A DNA stretch of 64,000 bases, from the NCBI RefSeq assembly GCF_964355755.1, contig NC_092670.1, forward strand, positions 40,907,795 to 40,971,794. Direction: 5' to 3'. The stretch comes from Antedon mediterranea. Lineage: Eukaryota > Echinodermata > Crinoidea > Comatulida > Antedonidae. Every line of letters begins with the position of its first letter. Position 1 is the stretch's first letter. The position numbers and the translations under genes were made by a program. The notes under the pieces were generated by a model that worked only from the letters and a program-made list of their open reading frames with translations, searched no databases and was not told where the DNA came from. Positions 12,201-22,700 of this stretch are shown piece by piece.

Positions 12201-13096
12201 AGGTATGTTTACTATATTTTCATATGGTTTTGTTAAGGTTAACAGTTTTATTTGTTTTTTTATTAAACTTTGTTTAATGAGGGTGACTCAAAACTGTTGA
12301 GGCTGACATGCATGATGCCCTCAACACTTCACTAATGATGACTCGTTAAAAATTATTTTATTTAGAACCAAGTTACAAAGGTCCAATTATAATGGAAAAG
12401 CCAAAATCACAAAAATTTAAGGAAGGCGAACGAGTAAAATTAATATGCAAACTTGCCGATCCCGCAACGTCTTGTGAGTTGATCAAGTTGTTTATTTTTC
12501 ATTCTTTTCATTTTACTTCTTTTTTTTTATCCCAACAGCTTAAGTACATTATGTTGAGGTCCAGGTAAGTAATACACTTACTTAGGCTTCAATTTAGTCT
12601 GCAGTGTGTACTATGACTAAATACACATTATCATGTTTAATGTAATCATTTACATATTAAAATAACAAATCATGTAATTTCTTTTCTTTAAAGATTTGAG
12701 ATATTGACACATAATGTTGTGCGCACTGATGATGATTATTATTATTTTTACAGTATTATTGTTATAGCATTCTTTAAGCATAGCTTGTTTCACCATTAAT
12801 ATTTGGAGTTATTCTATAAGGTTGTGTTCACATTATATATCGTCATTAGATAAAAATGTACTAATTATAATTATTATATTATAATTCATTTGTATTCATT
12901 TACAGTTGAATGGCTCAAAGATAATGTTGTAGTTGAACACAATGAGCCTATCATCCTAACATCAGAGGGCGCTGTTTATGGTCTTGAGATTCCTGTAACC
13001 TTAGCAACTGATGCTGGTAACTACTCCATCAAAGCAAAGAACAAGTTTGGAGAATGCCAAGCTAAGTTCTCACTTCAAAAACAGGATTCCAGTTAA
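236..13096 (+). CDS. UNC-89/obscurin/titin-type giant muscle protein, C-terminal part with pseudokinase (5' end outside window)
   Basis: Exons read: 236-392, 740-851, 1015-1187, 1715-1990, 2254-2541, 2711-2758, 2854-2901, 3032-3122, 3538-3738, 4089-4230, 4603-4802, 4981-5118, 5926-5971, 6058-6132, 6244-6343, 6759-7049, 7205-7247, 7567-7705, 7897-8080, 8762-8770, 9489-9551, 12158-12202, 12366-12473, 12906-13096. They total 3168 nt in one continuous phase and end in TAA (1055 residues). Domains by residue in this fragment: FN3 end 1-45, Ig 53-147, Ig 148-239, FN3 240-335, kinase fold about 388-640, basic linker, Ig 699-795, Ig 810-917, Ig 957-1055. The glycine loop (GRGDFGVV), Lys419 and APE are present, but the catalytic loop reads HLALRPQS instead of HLDLKPEN and DFG is DYG, so a pseudokinase is expected. 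The family forms sarcomeric scaffolds at the M-line or A-band. The linker after the kinase (IPTDR, then RPRFIKRP) favours UNC-89/obscurin over twitchin; this is an inference. The 9-nt exon at 8762 and the small exons 9489-9551 and 12158-12202 rest on phase and splice signals only. Confidence 0.85.
1320..1446. mobile_element. Foldback MITE, family A
   Basis: Near-palindromic element in an intron. The left end reads AGCTCTGTCTACACTATCAA and the right end is its inverted complement (diverged here), with GTGATRTGCCC-like interior. The same ends recur about ten times in the window. The flanking bases are TTA/TTAA-like. No coding capacity. Confidence 0.8.
3301..3496. mobile_element. Foldback MITE, family B
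   Basis: Long terminal inverted repeat: AAGGCCAATTTACACAGAC at the left is matched by its inverted complement at the right, followed inward by GGTAACGGTAAGCG and its complement. It lies in the intron before the second kinase exon of the muscle gene. A second copy is at 8184-8331. Confidence 0.75.
3958..4064. mobile_element. Foldback MITE, family A, partial copy
   Basis: The right half matches family A (GTTTGATAGTGTAGA then TAGAGCTTT), with the family interior (TGACATCATCATGTCC). The left inverted repeat is missing or eroded. Confidence 0.6.
5119..5610. repeat. Minisatellite that duplicates a 5' splice site
   Basis: Tandem units of about 39 and 54 bp. The array starts at the donor of exon 4981-5118: the junction GATAAAGA|GTAAGT is followed by ten more copies of GAGTAAGTTATAC, two of them also preceded by the exon's own last bases GATAAA. 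Eleven near-identical donors are therefore lined up at this intron's 5' end. The exon-proximal copy is assumed to be used because it keeps phase with exon 5926-5971. Confidence 0.9.
5625..5748. repeat. 17-bp minisatellite
   Basis: About seven perfect copies of AATAGTAAATTCATTAT, immediately after the splice-site array and in the same intron. No coding capacity. Confidence 0.9.
6540..6725. mobile_element. Putative foldback element (family D)
   Basis: The first ~38 bp (GTGGCCGTATTCACC, then CACTTAGGCTAAGTG) resemble the inverted complement of the last ~38 bp (CACTTAAGTG, then GAGAATACAACCAC). Diverged, AT-rich interior; a single copy seen here. Confidence 0.5.
7300..7566. repeat. Tandem copies of an intron end plus the start of the next exon
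   Basis: About four diverged units of 65-90 bp, each carrying CAGAAGAGATTCTGTAAAG plus GCTATGTTACT and a following AATCTTGTTATTTT(G/A)CAGGA. They match the real acceptor and first ~60 nt of exon 7567-7705 (GCAGAAGAGATTCGTGATTG, then TAAAGCTATGTT). The intron therefore holds several decoy acceptors with pieces of exon. Confidence 0.8.
8184..8331. mobile_element. Foldback MITE, family B
   Basis: Second copy of the element at 3301-3496: AAAGCCAATTTACACAGACG and GCGGTAATGGTAA at the left, and their inverted complement at the right (CTTACCTTTACCGCTC, then TGTGTAAATTGG). Intronic. Confidence 0.75.
8869..9006. mobile_element. Palindromic foldback element (family E)
   Basis: The arms GAATTCTGTAATACAGTGTC and GATATTGTATTATAGAATC are inverted. 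Inner arms CACATGTGATGCCTGTATTA and TAATACAGGCATCACATGTG are perfect inverted complements around a ~30-bp centre. It would form a strong hairpin. One copy seen. Confidence 0.65.
9263..9386. mobile_element. Foldback MITE, family A
   Basis: Both ends are well preserved (AGCTCTGTCTACACTATCAA at the left, GTTTGATAGTGTAGACAGG at the right). It lies in the intron between exons 8762-8770 and 9489-9551 of the muscle gene. Confidence 0.85.
9864..11335. repeat. 51-bp minisatellite, about 29 copies
   Basis: Unit of 51 bp containing GACATGTTCACTGTCGTC, CTCCTTATATACACAAGT and ACGTACACAGAC; a 49-bp variant lacks one TA. 51 is divisible by three and the unit lacks stops in several frames, so long ORFs on both strands are by-products. 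It sits in the intron between exons 9489-9551 and 12158-12202. Copies differ by only a few substitutions, which points to recent homogenisation. Confidence 0.95.
11576..11754. mobile_element. Foldback MITE, family A, with internal triplication
   Basis: Both inverted ends are present. The interior holds three tandem copies of a ~21-bp piece (CATATCACTACCATATTTGGG), which makes this the longest family A copy here. Flanked by TTAA on the left and TTAA-like bases on the right. Confidence 0.8.
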
Positions 13097-15060
13097 GTCT
13101 GGTAGCAATATCTTAAATTTATATAAATATTTAATTTAATTTATTAGTTAGGTTCAGCAAAATTAATGAATTTTTCACTGAAGATTGTGTAAAATGCGTT
13201 GAATGCGGCCATGATGCCGGTGTATTTTGCTACAGTGTATAGGCTGCCTATTAAAGGCAGTAGTGTATTGAATTTTAATAACTAACATATTCAATGGAAT
13301 GTTTTTAATTATATAAGAATTACATATATACAATATCTTCATATTTAATCAACTACACAGCTTTCCATAAGTAATCCTTGTGTATAGGCCAGAACAACAT
13401 TTACAATTATGCAAATGCAAAGTATATGCAAATTACATGCAGTGAATCAATCAAAATTGATATTCTAATGGTCCATACTTTACTAAATATATATTTTTAT
13501 CTATGTATTAATATTAATTTATGATATATATAGTATATAACATATAAATAGGAGATTACTAGATTGTCTAGTGCTCTATACCATTGCTAGATATAATCAA
13601 AGAAATATAAAATTTGTGTCTTAGCTTTGTTACCATGGAAATAAAGTACCATGGAGTAACCAAGTTCTATTATTAGATTAGTACCTATAATTAAAAACTT
13701 AAATGTTGATAATGTGTGTTTAGTATACAGTGTGTATAAAGATGCTACACATTAATGTAGTATTTAAAATATGATGATGTCACAAATATTAACGACCTTT
13801 CATTTTCATGCGTGACCTAGTAAAACAGTCTCAACATCTGCATATACTAGTTGGGTCATGAATATCTGGATACTGAGCTAATTATATTGGACACACATTA
13901 CCAGTGACGTGATGGCTATGAGTGGTCACTGGCTAAACCCAGGGCCCCAGAGCTTATGGGAGCTAAAAACACCCGAGACCTCCAACATTGGAGGGCTATT
14001 TAGGGTTCCTAAATCAGGGTACTCGCGCCTCTGCGTTACGCCCCTGCACATTACCCTTTTAAGTGATTAAGAAAAAGGATGTTTTTTAGGTAACCATGTC
14101 AAACTTGCTTTACTGCAGTTACTGCAGTAGAGCAAGTTATTGTTGCAATTAGCAACACACATACAAATTTTAGTAGATAATTTGACATGGTCCCTTATGC
14201 TCTGTCTACACTATCAAACTTTATGTGACAAAAAAATGTGATGTGCCCATATATAGTAGTGATGTGCACACATATGGTAGTGCTATGACATCATCATGTC
14301 CATATATGGGAACATCACAATTTCATAGAATTTTATAGTGTAGACACTAAGACATCTTATGAATACAATATCACAGCATTTTAAATACACACTCAATATA
14401 GAGTACTCATTATTGCTCCTTACATTGATATTATGCCAATATGTTTGTTATAGACAATGTAGTATAGATTAATATTGGTTGCAGAAGAAACTAAAAGCAA
14501 ACTTTAAAGCATTGTTTTTTGTTTTTTTTACTAGTTTAATTGTAAAAAGTTTATATTTTTCATATTGTAAGCAGTTTATATCGAAAAATAAAAGGTCGAA
14601 ATTTGTTCAAATTCGAAAAATAGCCAAATTTCGACTTTTTAAGTGTTTGATATTATACAAATAATGAATGTTTATATTTATATGGATTTTATAAACACAA
14701 CTACTTTAGTGTTAATTATGTCAACAAACGACCAAACAATCCTAGGCCTAGCAAGGGTAGGAAACCCATTCAAGTGCACAACAATGGTGTTAATTGCACA
14801 TCAAGCTGTGTAATGTTGTTGTTTTAAACATAAAATAATTTGGTACTGCCCTACGAATAATTGTCAATAATTATTTTATTCAATACTCACTTAAACTTGT
14901 TTAGTTATTATTAGAGTATTAATTTTATTGCTGGAATAGAGATGTGAACACCGTAATGATATTATTATTGAATATTCTCCCTCTTAAATTAATACTTAAA
15001 ACTAAAGTAAAAATACAAGAAACATGAAAAACAATTTTCAAAAATTTCCCTGTACTACAG
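13097..15060. other. Intergenic / probable 3' UTR, mostly unique AT-rich DNA
   Basis: Follows the muscle-gene stop codon. An AATAAA near 13639 could be its polyadenylation signal. A short foldback with ends CCATGTCAAACTT / AATTTGACATGG and a central CTGCAGTTACTGCAGTAG palindrome lies near 14092-14190, followed by a family A MITE. Around 14570-14640 there is a relic resembling the satellite that starts at about 15075. No gene seen. Confidence 0.6.
14198..14350. mobile_element. Foldback MITE, family A, diverged right end
   Basis: Left end GCTCTGTCTACACTATCAAA and the standard interior (ATGTGATGTGCCCATATATA, ATGACATCATCATGTCC). The right inverted repeat is degraded to TTTTATAGTGTAGACAC. Confidence 0.7.
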
Positions 15061-15074
15061 TACAGAGATTTTTT

Positions 15075-16660
15075 CAAAAAGGTCGAAAATTGGCCATTTT
15101 TTAAAAAAAATCCCTGTACTATAGTAAAGGGAAATTTTCGAAAAATGGCCGATTTTTTACCCTTTTATTTTTTGACATAAATGGTTACTATTGCATAATA
15201 AACATGCGCAGAGACGAATAATGGGTTCTGCGCATGAAAATTGTGCTATAGTAACCAGTTTTATCTAAAAATAAAAAGGTCGAAAATTGGCCATTTTTTA
15301 AAAAAAATCCCTGTACTTTAGTAAAGGGAAATTTTCGAAAAATGGCCGATTTTTTACCCTTTTATTTTTTGACATAAATGGTTACTATTGCATAATAAAC
15401 ATGCGCAGAGACGAATAATGGGTTCTGCGCATGAAAATTGTGCTATAGTAACCAGTTTTATCTAAAAATAAAAAGGTCGAAAATTGGCCATTTTTAAAAA
15501 AAAATCCCTGTACTATAGTACAGGGAAATTTTTGAAAAATGGCCGATTTTTTACCCTTTTATTTTTTGACATAAATGGTTACTATTGCATAATAAACATG
15601 CGCAGAGACGAATAATGGGTTCTGCGCATGTTAATTGTGCTATAGTAACCATGCAGTTTTATCGAAAAATAAAAAGGTTGAAAATTGGCCATTTTTTTTG
15701 AAAAAATCCCTGTACTATAGTACAGGGAAATTTTTGAAAAATGGCCGATTTTTTACCCTTTTATTTTTTGACATAAATGGTTACTATTGCATAATAAACA
15801 TGCGCAGAGTCGACTAATGGGTTTTGCGCATGTTAATTGTGCTATAGTAACCAGTTTTATTGAAAAATAAAAAGGTCGAAAATTTGCAATTTTTTTGAAA
15901 AAATCCCTGTACTATAGTACAGGGAAATTTTCGAAAAATTGCCGATTTTCAACTCTTTTATTTTTTGACATAAATGGTTACTATAGCATAATAAACATGC
16001 GCAGAGTTGACTAATGGGTTCTGCGCATGTTAATTGTGCTATAGTAACCAGTTTTATCGAAAAATAAAAAGGTCGAAAATTGGCAATTTTTTTGAAAAAA
16101 TCCCTGTACTATAGTACAGGGAAATTTTTGAAAAATGGCAGATTTTTTACCCTTTTATTTTTTGACATAAATGGTTACTATTGCATAATAAACATGCGCA
16201 GAGACGAATAATGGGTTCTGCGCATGAAAATTGTGCTATAGTAACCAGTTTTGACATAAATGGTTACTATAGCATAATAAACATGCGCAGAGTCGACTAA
16301 TGGGTTTTGCGCATGTTAATTGTGCTATAGTAACTAGTTTTATCAAAAAATAAAAAGGTCGAGAATTGGCCATTTCCCTGTACTATAGTACAGGGAAATT
16401 TTCGAAAAATGGCCGATTTTCAACCCTTTTATTTTTTGACATAAATGGTAGCATAACCAGTTTTGACATAAATGGTTACTATAGCATAATAAACATGCGC
16501 AGAGTCGACTAATGGGTTCGGCTATAGTAACCATTTATGTCAAAACTGGTTACTTTTGACATAAATGGTTACTATAGCATAATAAACATGCACAGAGTCG
16601 AATAATGTGTTGTGCGCATGTCAATTATGCTATAGTAATATAGTTATTCGAAATTCCCTT
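15075..16660. repeat. ~198-bp palindrome-rich satellite, about 8 units
   Basis: Units begin at GGTCGAAAATTGG, at 15081, 15279, 15475, 15676, 15874, 16071 and 16357, so the period is 196-201 bp. The last interval includes an extra ~88-bp partial duplication. Each unit has a perfect palindrome around CCCTGTACTATAGTACAGGG (mutated in some), an inverted pair GGTTACTAT / ATAGTAACC, and CATGCGCAGA...TCTGCGCATG arms. The tail after 16450 is rearranged. No coding capacity. Confidence 0.9.
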
Positions 16661-17397
16661 TAGTAAAGTAGTATTAATGGCCAATTTCAACCCTTTGCAG
16701 GATGGCCTGCGGTGCATGTTACCTCTATTATTTGTCGACATAACTGGTTACTATGAGTACAAGATACATGCCCATATATAGCAATATCAAAGCATAATCA
16801 TTTTATTTTGCATAGAAGTCGATATTTTGATTACAGAGGTACTGTAAGATTTTACTGACAACCTTTTATTTGTATTTAAATCTTTCAATATATTCACTTT
16901 ATTTTTAAGTTGTAACTATAACCTATACTGAATCTTAAAAAAAGTAAACAATTGATTTCTATAGAAAAATAGTTGAAAACGTGTGGTTTAATCAAATTAA
17001 ATATTCTATAATTTTGCTGTAGAATCTAGTTACTATAAATCATAAACATACATTTATTTTAAAATATTACACAACTTACAAAACGTATATACATATAATT
17101 TACAAACAAATATGAGATGTACCTACTGTATTAGACTTGCTTTAAGTTTGTTTTATGTTTGTCCACCAGGCAATCAGTGTATCGACTTTTTTCTGGAAAT
17201 ACGAGCTCATGTATTATATGTATGAAACGGCATATATGCCAAAATATTTATATTTTTACTAACTTCGGTCTAGAACCCAGACCAATACTGTATATACTAG
17301 GGAACTTATTGTTGGACATACAGGATAGTTTTCTATTCAAAGAGCCGAGTGGCCAACCCCTATTCTATTCAAAGAGCCGACCTCTACTCAAGACACA
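16661..17397. other. Intergenic, no gene seen
   Basis: AT-rich unique sequence between two repeat arrays. The short open frame at 17159-17404 has no recognisable domain and runs into the next array. Confidence 0.5.
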
Positions 17398-17700
17398 CGT
17401 ATAAGGGCCCTAAGGGGACACTTTGTTGTTATGTATAAAGGCCCTAAGCGGACAATTTGTTATACATATAAAAGGCCCTAAGGGGACACTTTGTTGTTAT
17501 GTATAAAGGCCCTAAGGGGACACTTTGTTAGTACGTATAAGGGCCCCAAGGGGACACTTTGTTAGTACGTATAAGGGCCCTAAGGGGACACTTTGTTGTT
17601 ATGTATAAAGGCCCTAAGCGGACAATTTGTTATACATATAAAAGGCCCTAAGGGGACACTTTGTTAGTACGTATAAGGGCCCTAAGGAGACACTTGGTTA
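17398..17700. repeat. ~34-bp minisatellite, about 9 copies
   Basis: Units of the form AAGGGCCCTAAGGGGACACT followed by TTGTTGTTATGTAT, with variants ending in TTAGTACGTAT or TTATACATAT. Intergenic between the muscle gene and SLC18B1. Confidence 0.9.
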
Positions 17701-18378
17701 CTGATGATGGTGTCTCCATAATTTGGCAGTGAACGTGTTACTGAATATGTATGAAATAAATAAAAAATACAATGAATGAAAAAGTACTGTAATTTATATT
17801 CTAAAAGGAATGCGTACATTTGGAATTCTTGAGGATTTGGTAGCATAATGTTCATTTATATAATAACAAATACAACAGTACCCTTAGTAACATTATTGCA
17901 AAATTATGCTGCAAACTAATGTATTTCTACTGAATTAATATCCACCTTCATCTATTACTGTTATAGTGATACTGTAGTTTTCTTCTCCATAAAGAAAATT
18001 TCGAAAAGATTCCAAATATTTCTCATTTATTGAATTGTAAAAATATTGGCGAATACACTCCGAGCCGTAGCTAGAGGTTTGAGGGTTTAAACAAACCCTC
18101 CTTTTTCTGAAGTGCCCTTTTAAAACTAGAGATCAGATTAGGTCTAAACTAGATTAGCCTAATGACAATTTTCGTGAAAAACTCCCTGGCTACAGGCTTG
18201 GCTTTCTACTCTTTTCATGGTCGTAACTACCCTGAGGCAGACGAAGTGCTCGACTCAACTGTAATTCTTAATTTTCACTACAAAAAAAACCTAATTCGCA
18301 GCACAGATCAATATATTATCACTTACTGTATATACAAATGACTATATTATTATATTCTTACAGTAAATAGCATTCTCA

Positions 18379-18420
18379 CTCCTGAGGATGATTGAAGTGT
18401 ATTGATCGAAACGTCGAAAA
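18379..18420 (+). other. CCTGAnGA-hairpin-CGAAACG motif, possible retroelement remnant
   Basis: CCTGAGGAT is followed by a 6-bp stem (GATTGA / TTGATC, with G-U pairs), then CGAAACGTCG. Sequences of this shape occur at the ends of Penelope-like and related retroelements and resemble a degenerate hammerhead core (CUGANGA...GAAAC). It directly abuts the 46-bp array. Catalytic ability is doubtful, because an extra U precedes the stem. Confidence 0.35.
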
Positions 18421-19090
18421 ACTTGATATCAACAGTTCTATACAGTATATACGTGCTGTACCGAAAACTTGATATCAACAGTTCTATACAGTATGTACGT
18501 GCTGTACCGAAAACTTGATATCAACAGTTCTATACAGTATGTACGTGCTGTACTGAAAACTTGATATCAACAGTTCTATACAGTATGTACGTGCTGTACC
18601 GAAAACTTGATATCAACAGTTCTATACAGTATGTACGTGCTGTACCGAAAACTTGATATCAACAGTTCTATACAGTATGTACGTGCTGTACTGAAAACTT
18701 GATATCAACAGTTCTATACAGTATGTACGTGCTGTACTGAAAACTTGATATCAACAGTTCTATACAGTATGTACGTGCTGTACCGAAAACTTGACATCAA
18801 CAGTTCTATACAGTATATACGTGCTGTACCGAAAACTTGATATCAACAGTTCTATACAGTATATACGTGCTGTACTGAAAACTTGATATCAACAGTTCTA
18901 TACAGTATATACGTGCTGTACCGAAAACTTGATATCAACAGTTCTATACAGTATATACGTGCTGTACCGAAAACTTGATATCAACAGTTCTATACAGTAT
19001 ATACGTGCTGTACTAAAAACTTGATATCAACAGTTCTATACAGTATGTACGTGCTGTACCGAAAACTTGATATCAACAGTTCTATACATA
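18418..19090. repeat. 46-bp minisatellite, about 14-15 copies
   Basis: Unit contains AACTTGATATCAACAGTTCT, ATACAGTATGTACGTGCTGT and ACCGAA. Internal hairpin arms ACAG/CTGT. The array begins inside the CGAAACG motif at 18379-18420 and ends in a broken copy near 19090. Intergenic. Confidence 0.9.
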
Positions 19091-19791
19091 TCAACAAAGT
19101 TCTTACAGTATTGATAACAATTAGGTGATGGTATGCAAGTACAAATAATATTCGAGATACCTTATATCAAGGTGAAGTTTTTGATTTACTTATATTAGAG
19201 TGAATTTAGAGTTGTGCATGACTTAAGTTAAGATGGATTATGGAAAATTCAAGAAATATATTAATGATGTGTTTTCAACTAATAACAAGAATCAAATATT
19301 TCAGTGTACAATTATTGTAATTTAATAAAATGAAAATTAAGTTAAGACTGCAATAATTGGAAAGTGTCTACAATGTACACTATATAAAAAACTCTCATAA
19401 AATATATAAACTGTATTTATTGTTAATAAGAATTAAATATTTCAGTATACAATTATCATAATAGATATAACGAAATCATCATCACACTATATCTTCACTC
19501 TCTCCTTAATACTTTTATTTTTTACATCAACTGCACTACATCTCTTGCACTATTTGGATAATTGAATATACCCATAAAATGGAATACATAAAAAACACTC
19601 ACAACTTATATCTCTTTAGAACACCTTCCTGAAATGAATTCTGAAAACTTCATAACTTTGCATTGTGTGCGAGATCCCTGCGGCCTGTTGACTGTATATT
19701 CTGTCCAGAATCAAAGAGTCACATGTAACTGAATACATCTGTCAAAGCCAGCATCACTATGTCCAGACACTATAAGTAGTGCTTCCTTGTA
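19091..19791. other. Intergenic / 3' UTR of the SLC18B1-like gene
   Basis: Lies downstream of the minus-strand stop at 19792. AT-rich, with no recognisable gene. The two neighbouring genes converge on the 13.1-19.8 kb spacer. Confidence 0.5.
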
Positions 19792-22700
19792 CTAGCAATT
19801 GGCACCAAGTAAAGGTGCTCTTTCATCATCTAATACAGTAACTACTTGCGATGGCGTGTTTGGTGCTGGTCGTCGTCTATTGAGGGAAAAACATGAATCA
19901 ATAATTGTGGAAAATACATGGTTGCACAAGTTTGGTTAAAATCATTAAAAGTATATAGGTAATATACAGAAACAAGATATTTTGTGTTAGCTCAAGGGTA
20001 TTTGGTATGAGGAGTGGTAACTCTATAAAAAAATTTCAATTTCTACTCAGAAAAATCAGAAGATGACCACTATAGCTTGGTTCCCACTTCTTGGACACAA
20101 GTACGTAAGTGTGCCGCAAATAATTTGACCAATCATGATATCATGGATCATCAGAACTGTCACTTAAGATTGGTCTACTCACTTGCAATATATTTACGTA
20201 TTTTCCAAGCTTATAAAGAAACAAAATAAATTTCTTAACACTTACCCTTTAAAAAATCTAAATTCCCATAGACTGAATGTCAGAAAGAGGACACACAATG
20301 CCATATTTATGCCTCCAAATATCGTCGCTGCCCATTTAAATGTAAGATTATCAACCAGAAACCCTCCTAGAACTGGTCCTATAAATGTTCTAGAAAGATA
20401 AAAAAATGACTATAGTGGGTCAGTAGCTTTGGAAATATTTTGAAATAGACAATCAAGAAGCTATCAATATTCTAAACTATATTTGGATTGTAAACTATGG
20501 CAAGCCTCAGCTGTCATGAATCCGATTATATATATTATTAGATGTCCTCATTTTCACTGTTTTAATCTCTGTCTACACTATCAAACTTGAAATGTGTTGT
20601 GCCAATATATGGACATGATGATGTCATATCACTACCATGTTTGGGTACACGTCCACACTTTTTTAGTTTGATAGTGCAGACAGAGCTTAATAGTTGAATG
20701 TATTATATTATTTTACAGCTTGATAGTGCAGACAGAGCTTAATAGTTGAATGTATTATATTATTTTATGTTTTAATTATTGTATTATATCAGTTAATTTC
20801 AGCATTATAGAAAACTGAAAATACATGTTTCTGTGAAAGATTAATTATGGAAGAAGTGTAACTTAAATCCACTTACCCAATTGAAAATACACTGTTAAAC
20901 TGTCCTGAGATTATACTGTATGTTGTCATATCGTCTGCTAGTCCATACCACCTAAAAAGTAAAAATTAACATTTAATACAAAGCCTGTATTAGTATAAAT
21001 TAGATGATATTTGTAAGGATTTTAAACCAACTTACTTAGCAGAAACGAGCATGTCCTGATAAGCTGGGGTCAACCCACATCCAATAGAAAGTCCTAGGCA
21101 ACCAAGACCGATACATATTACCCACAATTCCCTATAAAAAAACCATTTACATTTAATTAATTCATTCACAAGAAAAAATTTAAATTAATTATAAGAACAC
21201 AAAGCATAATATTTAATAAGCCATAGAAAATACACATATTTTTTACAAATTAATAATTTAAATAAAAGTATATAAATGACATTATGATGCAATCTCATCT
21301 TAGAATACTATTCCATCTGGAGACCACCTTAGACTTATTGTTGACTAATATATTTCACTTTATTATGTCTATATGCCAAGCCATGTATGCATTTTCATTT
21401 TGTTTCAAGTCATTTAAATTGAAAGTTATACAAAAAACCCCAAAATGGTATACTGTACTTACGTTGGTAAATGAAGTAGAGGAGAAGGTCCAATCAATAG
21501 GTAAGAAACACATGCACAAAAGAAGCCAGAAACAATCATAGGTCTGGTTGCATTCTGTAACAAAATAAACATCACATATTGCAACTTTATTCATATTTAT
21601 CTAGACAACGTGTGCTGGTTCATTAAACGAATGTTTCCAGCACTAGAATTTCAACCCAGGATCTGGGATCAGAGAACATACCAGAAGTAGAAAAGTTGTA
21701 AATTAAACATTTTTCGAGCATTATCTTGTCAAATGAGATTGAGGAAAACTAACTGAGTGTGATTGTGACTGTGGTGTATACTGTAAAGTATACACTTTAA
21801 ACATTAGGCCTACATCCAGATTTATTTTACACTTAACTTTTATTTATCTAATTTATACATAATCTGTTATGTTGTAAAACAATAAACTCTATGTAAATAT
21901 AATATATATATAAACAAATCAGGCAAAGAACATTAATTCTAAACCGCCCGGTGATATACTGAAATTTAATGAATTAATTTGAAACGATAAAGATGATGAA
22001 ATCTGTGAGAATGAGAAAAAGTCGCCCCAACCGAGACTCGAACTCGGACCGCCTGCTTGATATGCAGATGTCCTAGCCATTAGACCACTGGGGCTTTCAT
22101 GGTATTGTTCAAACTCGATTGGATAGCGACTCTTTAACCTATATATAATATATATAATATACAAACATTGGTATTCATATTCATACATACATTTTTGTCC
22201 GCTAACCATCCCCAGAACGGACTTGAGATTGCGTACATTCCACCAATCAAAAGAAACATGGCTCCTACTTGGGTAGGATTTAGTGAACTGTTGACATCTT
22301 TCAGATGATTAGATAAAGTAGGATCTAGAAAGCCTAGAGCCAAGGCTCCAGCAAATGCTGTCACTGAAGTGCACCAAATTGCTGGAATCTTCCACAGTGT
22401 TTTGAATGAGCCTAATTCTGTCTTTTTACCTAAAAGTTAATAACATTTTCGTAGTTGTAAATGTAATATTTGTTATTCCAAATCTTATGATCAGATTTAT
22501 AATTATAGTGCTACCAACAGCATAAATTATTGAATTTTTATTTTATTTATAGAGCCTAACCAAATAACCTGTCGACTCTTCCATCAACAGACTCTCACTT
22601 TCCCAAAAAAGATTTTCTTGAAATCTGAGAGGGTCCAGAAAAGGATTTTCTGGAAAACACTTTAGGCCAGCTAGAGGATGTCCAGTATGGTACAGGTAAT

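Noticed and set aside
14479-14664. 61-codon frame near 14.5 kb
   Set aside because: Low-complexity AT-rich sequence overlapping a relic of the neighbouring satellite.
21919-22209. 96-codon frame containing a SPSGLMARTSAYQAGG-like peptide
   Set aside because: It is the conceptual translation of the tRNA-like gene at 22023-22094.
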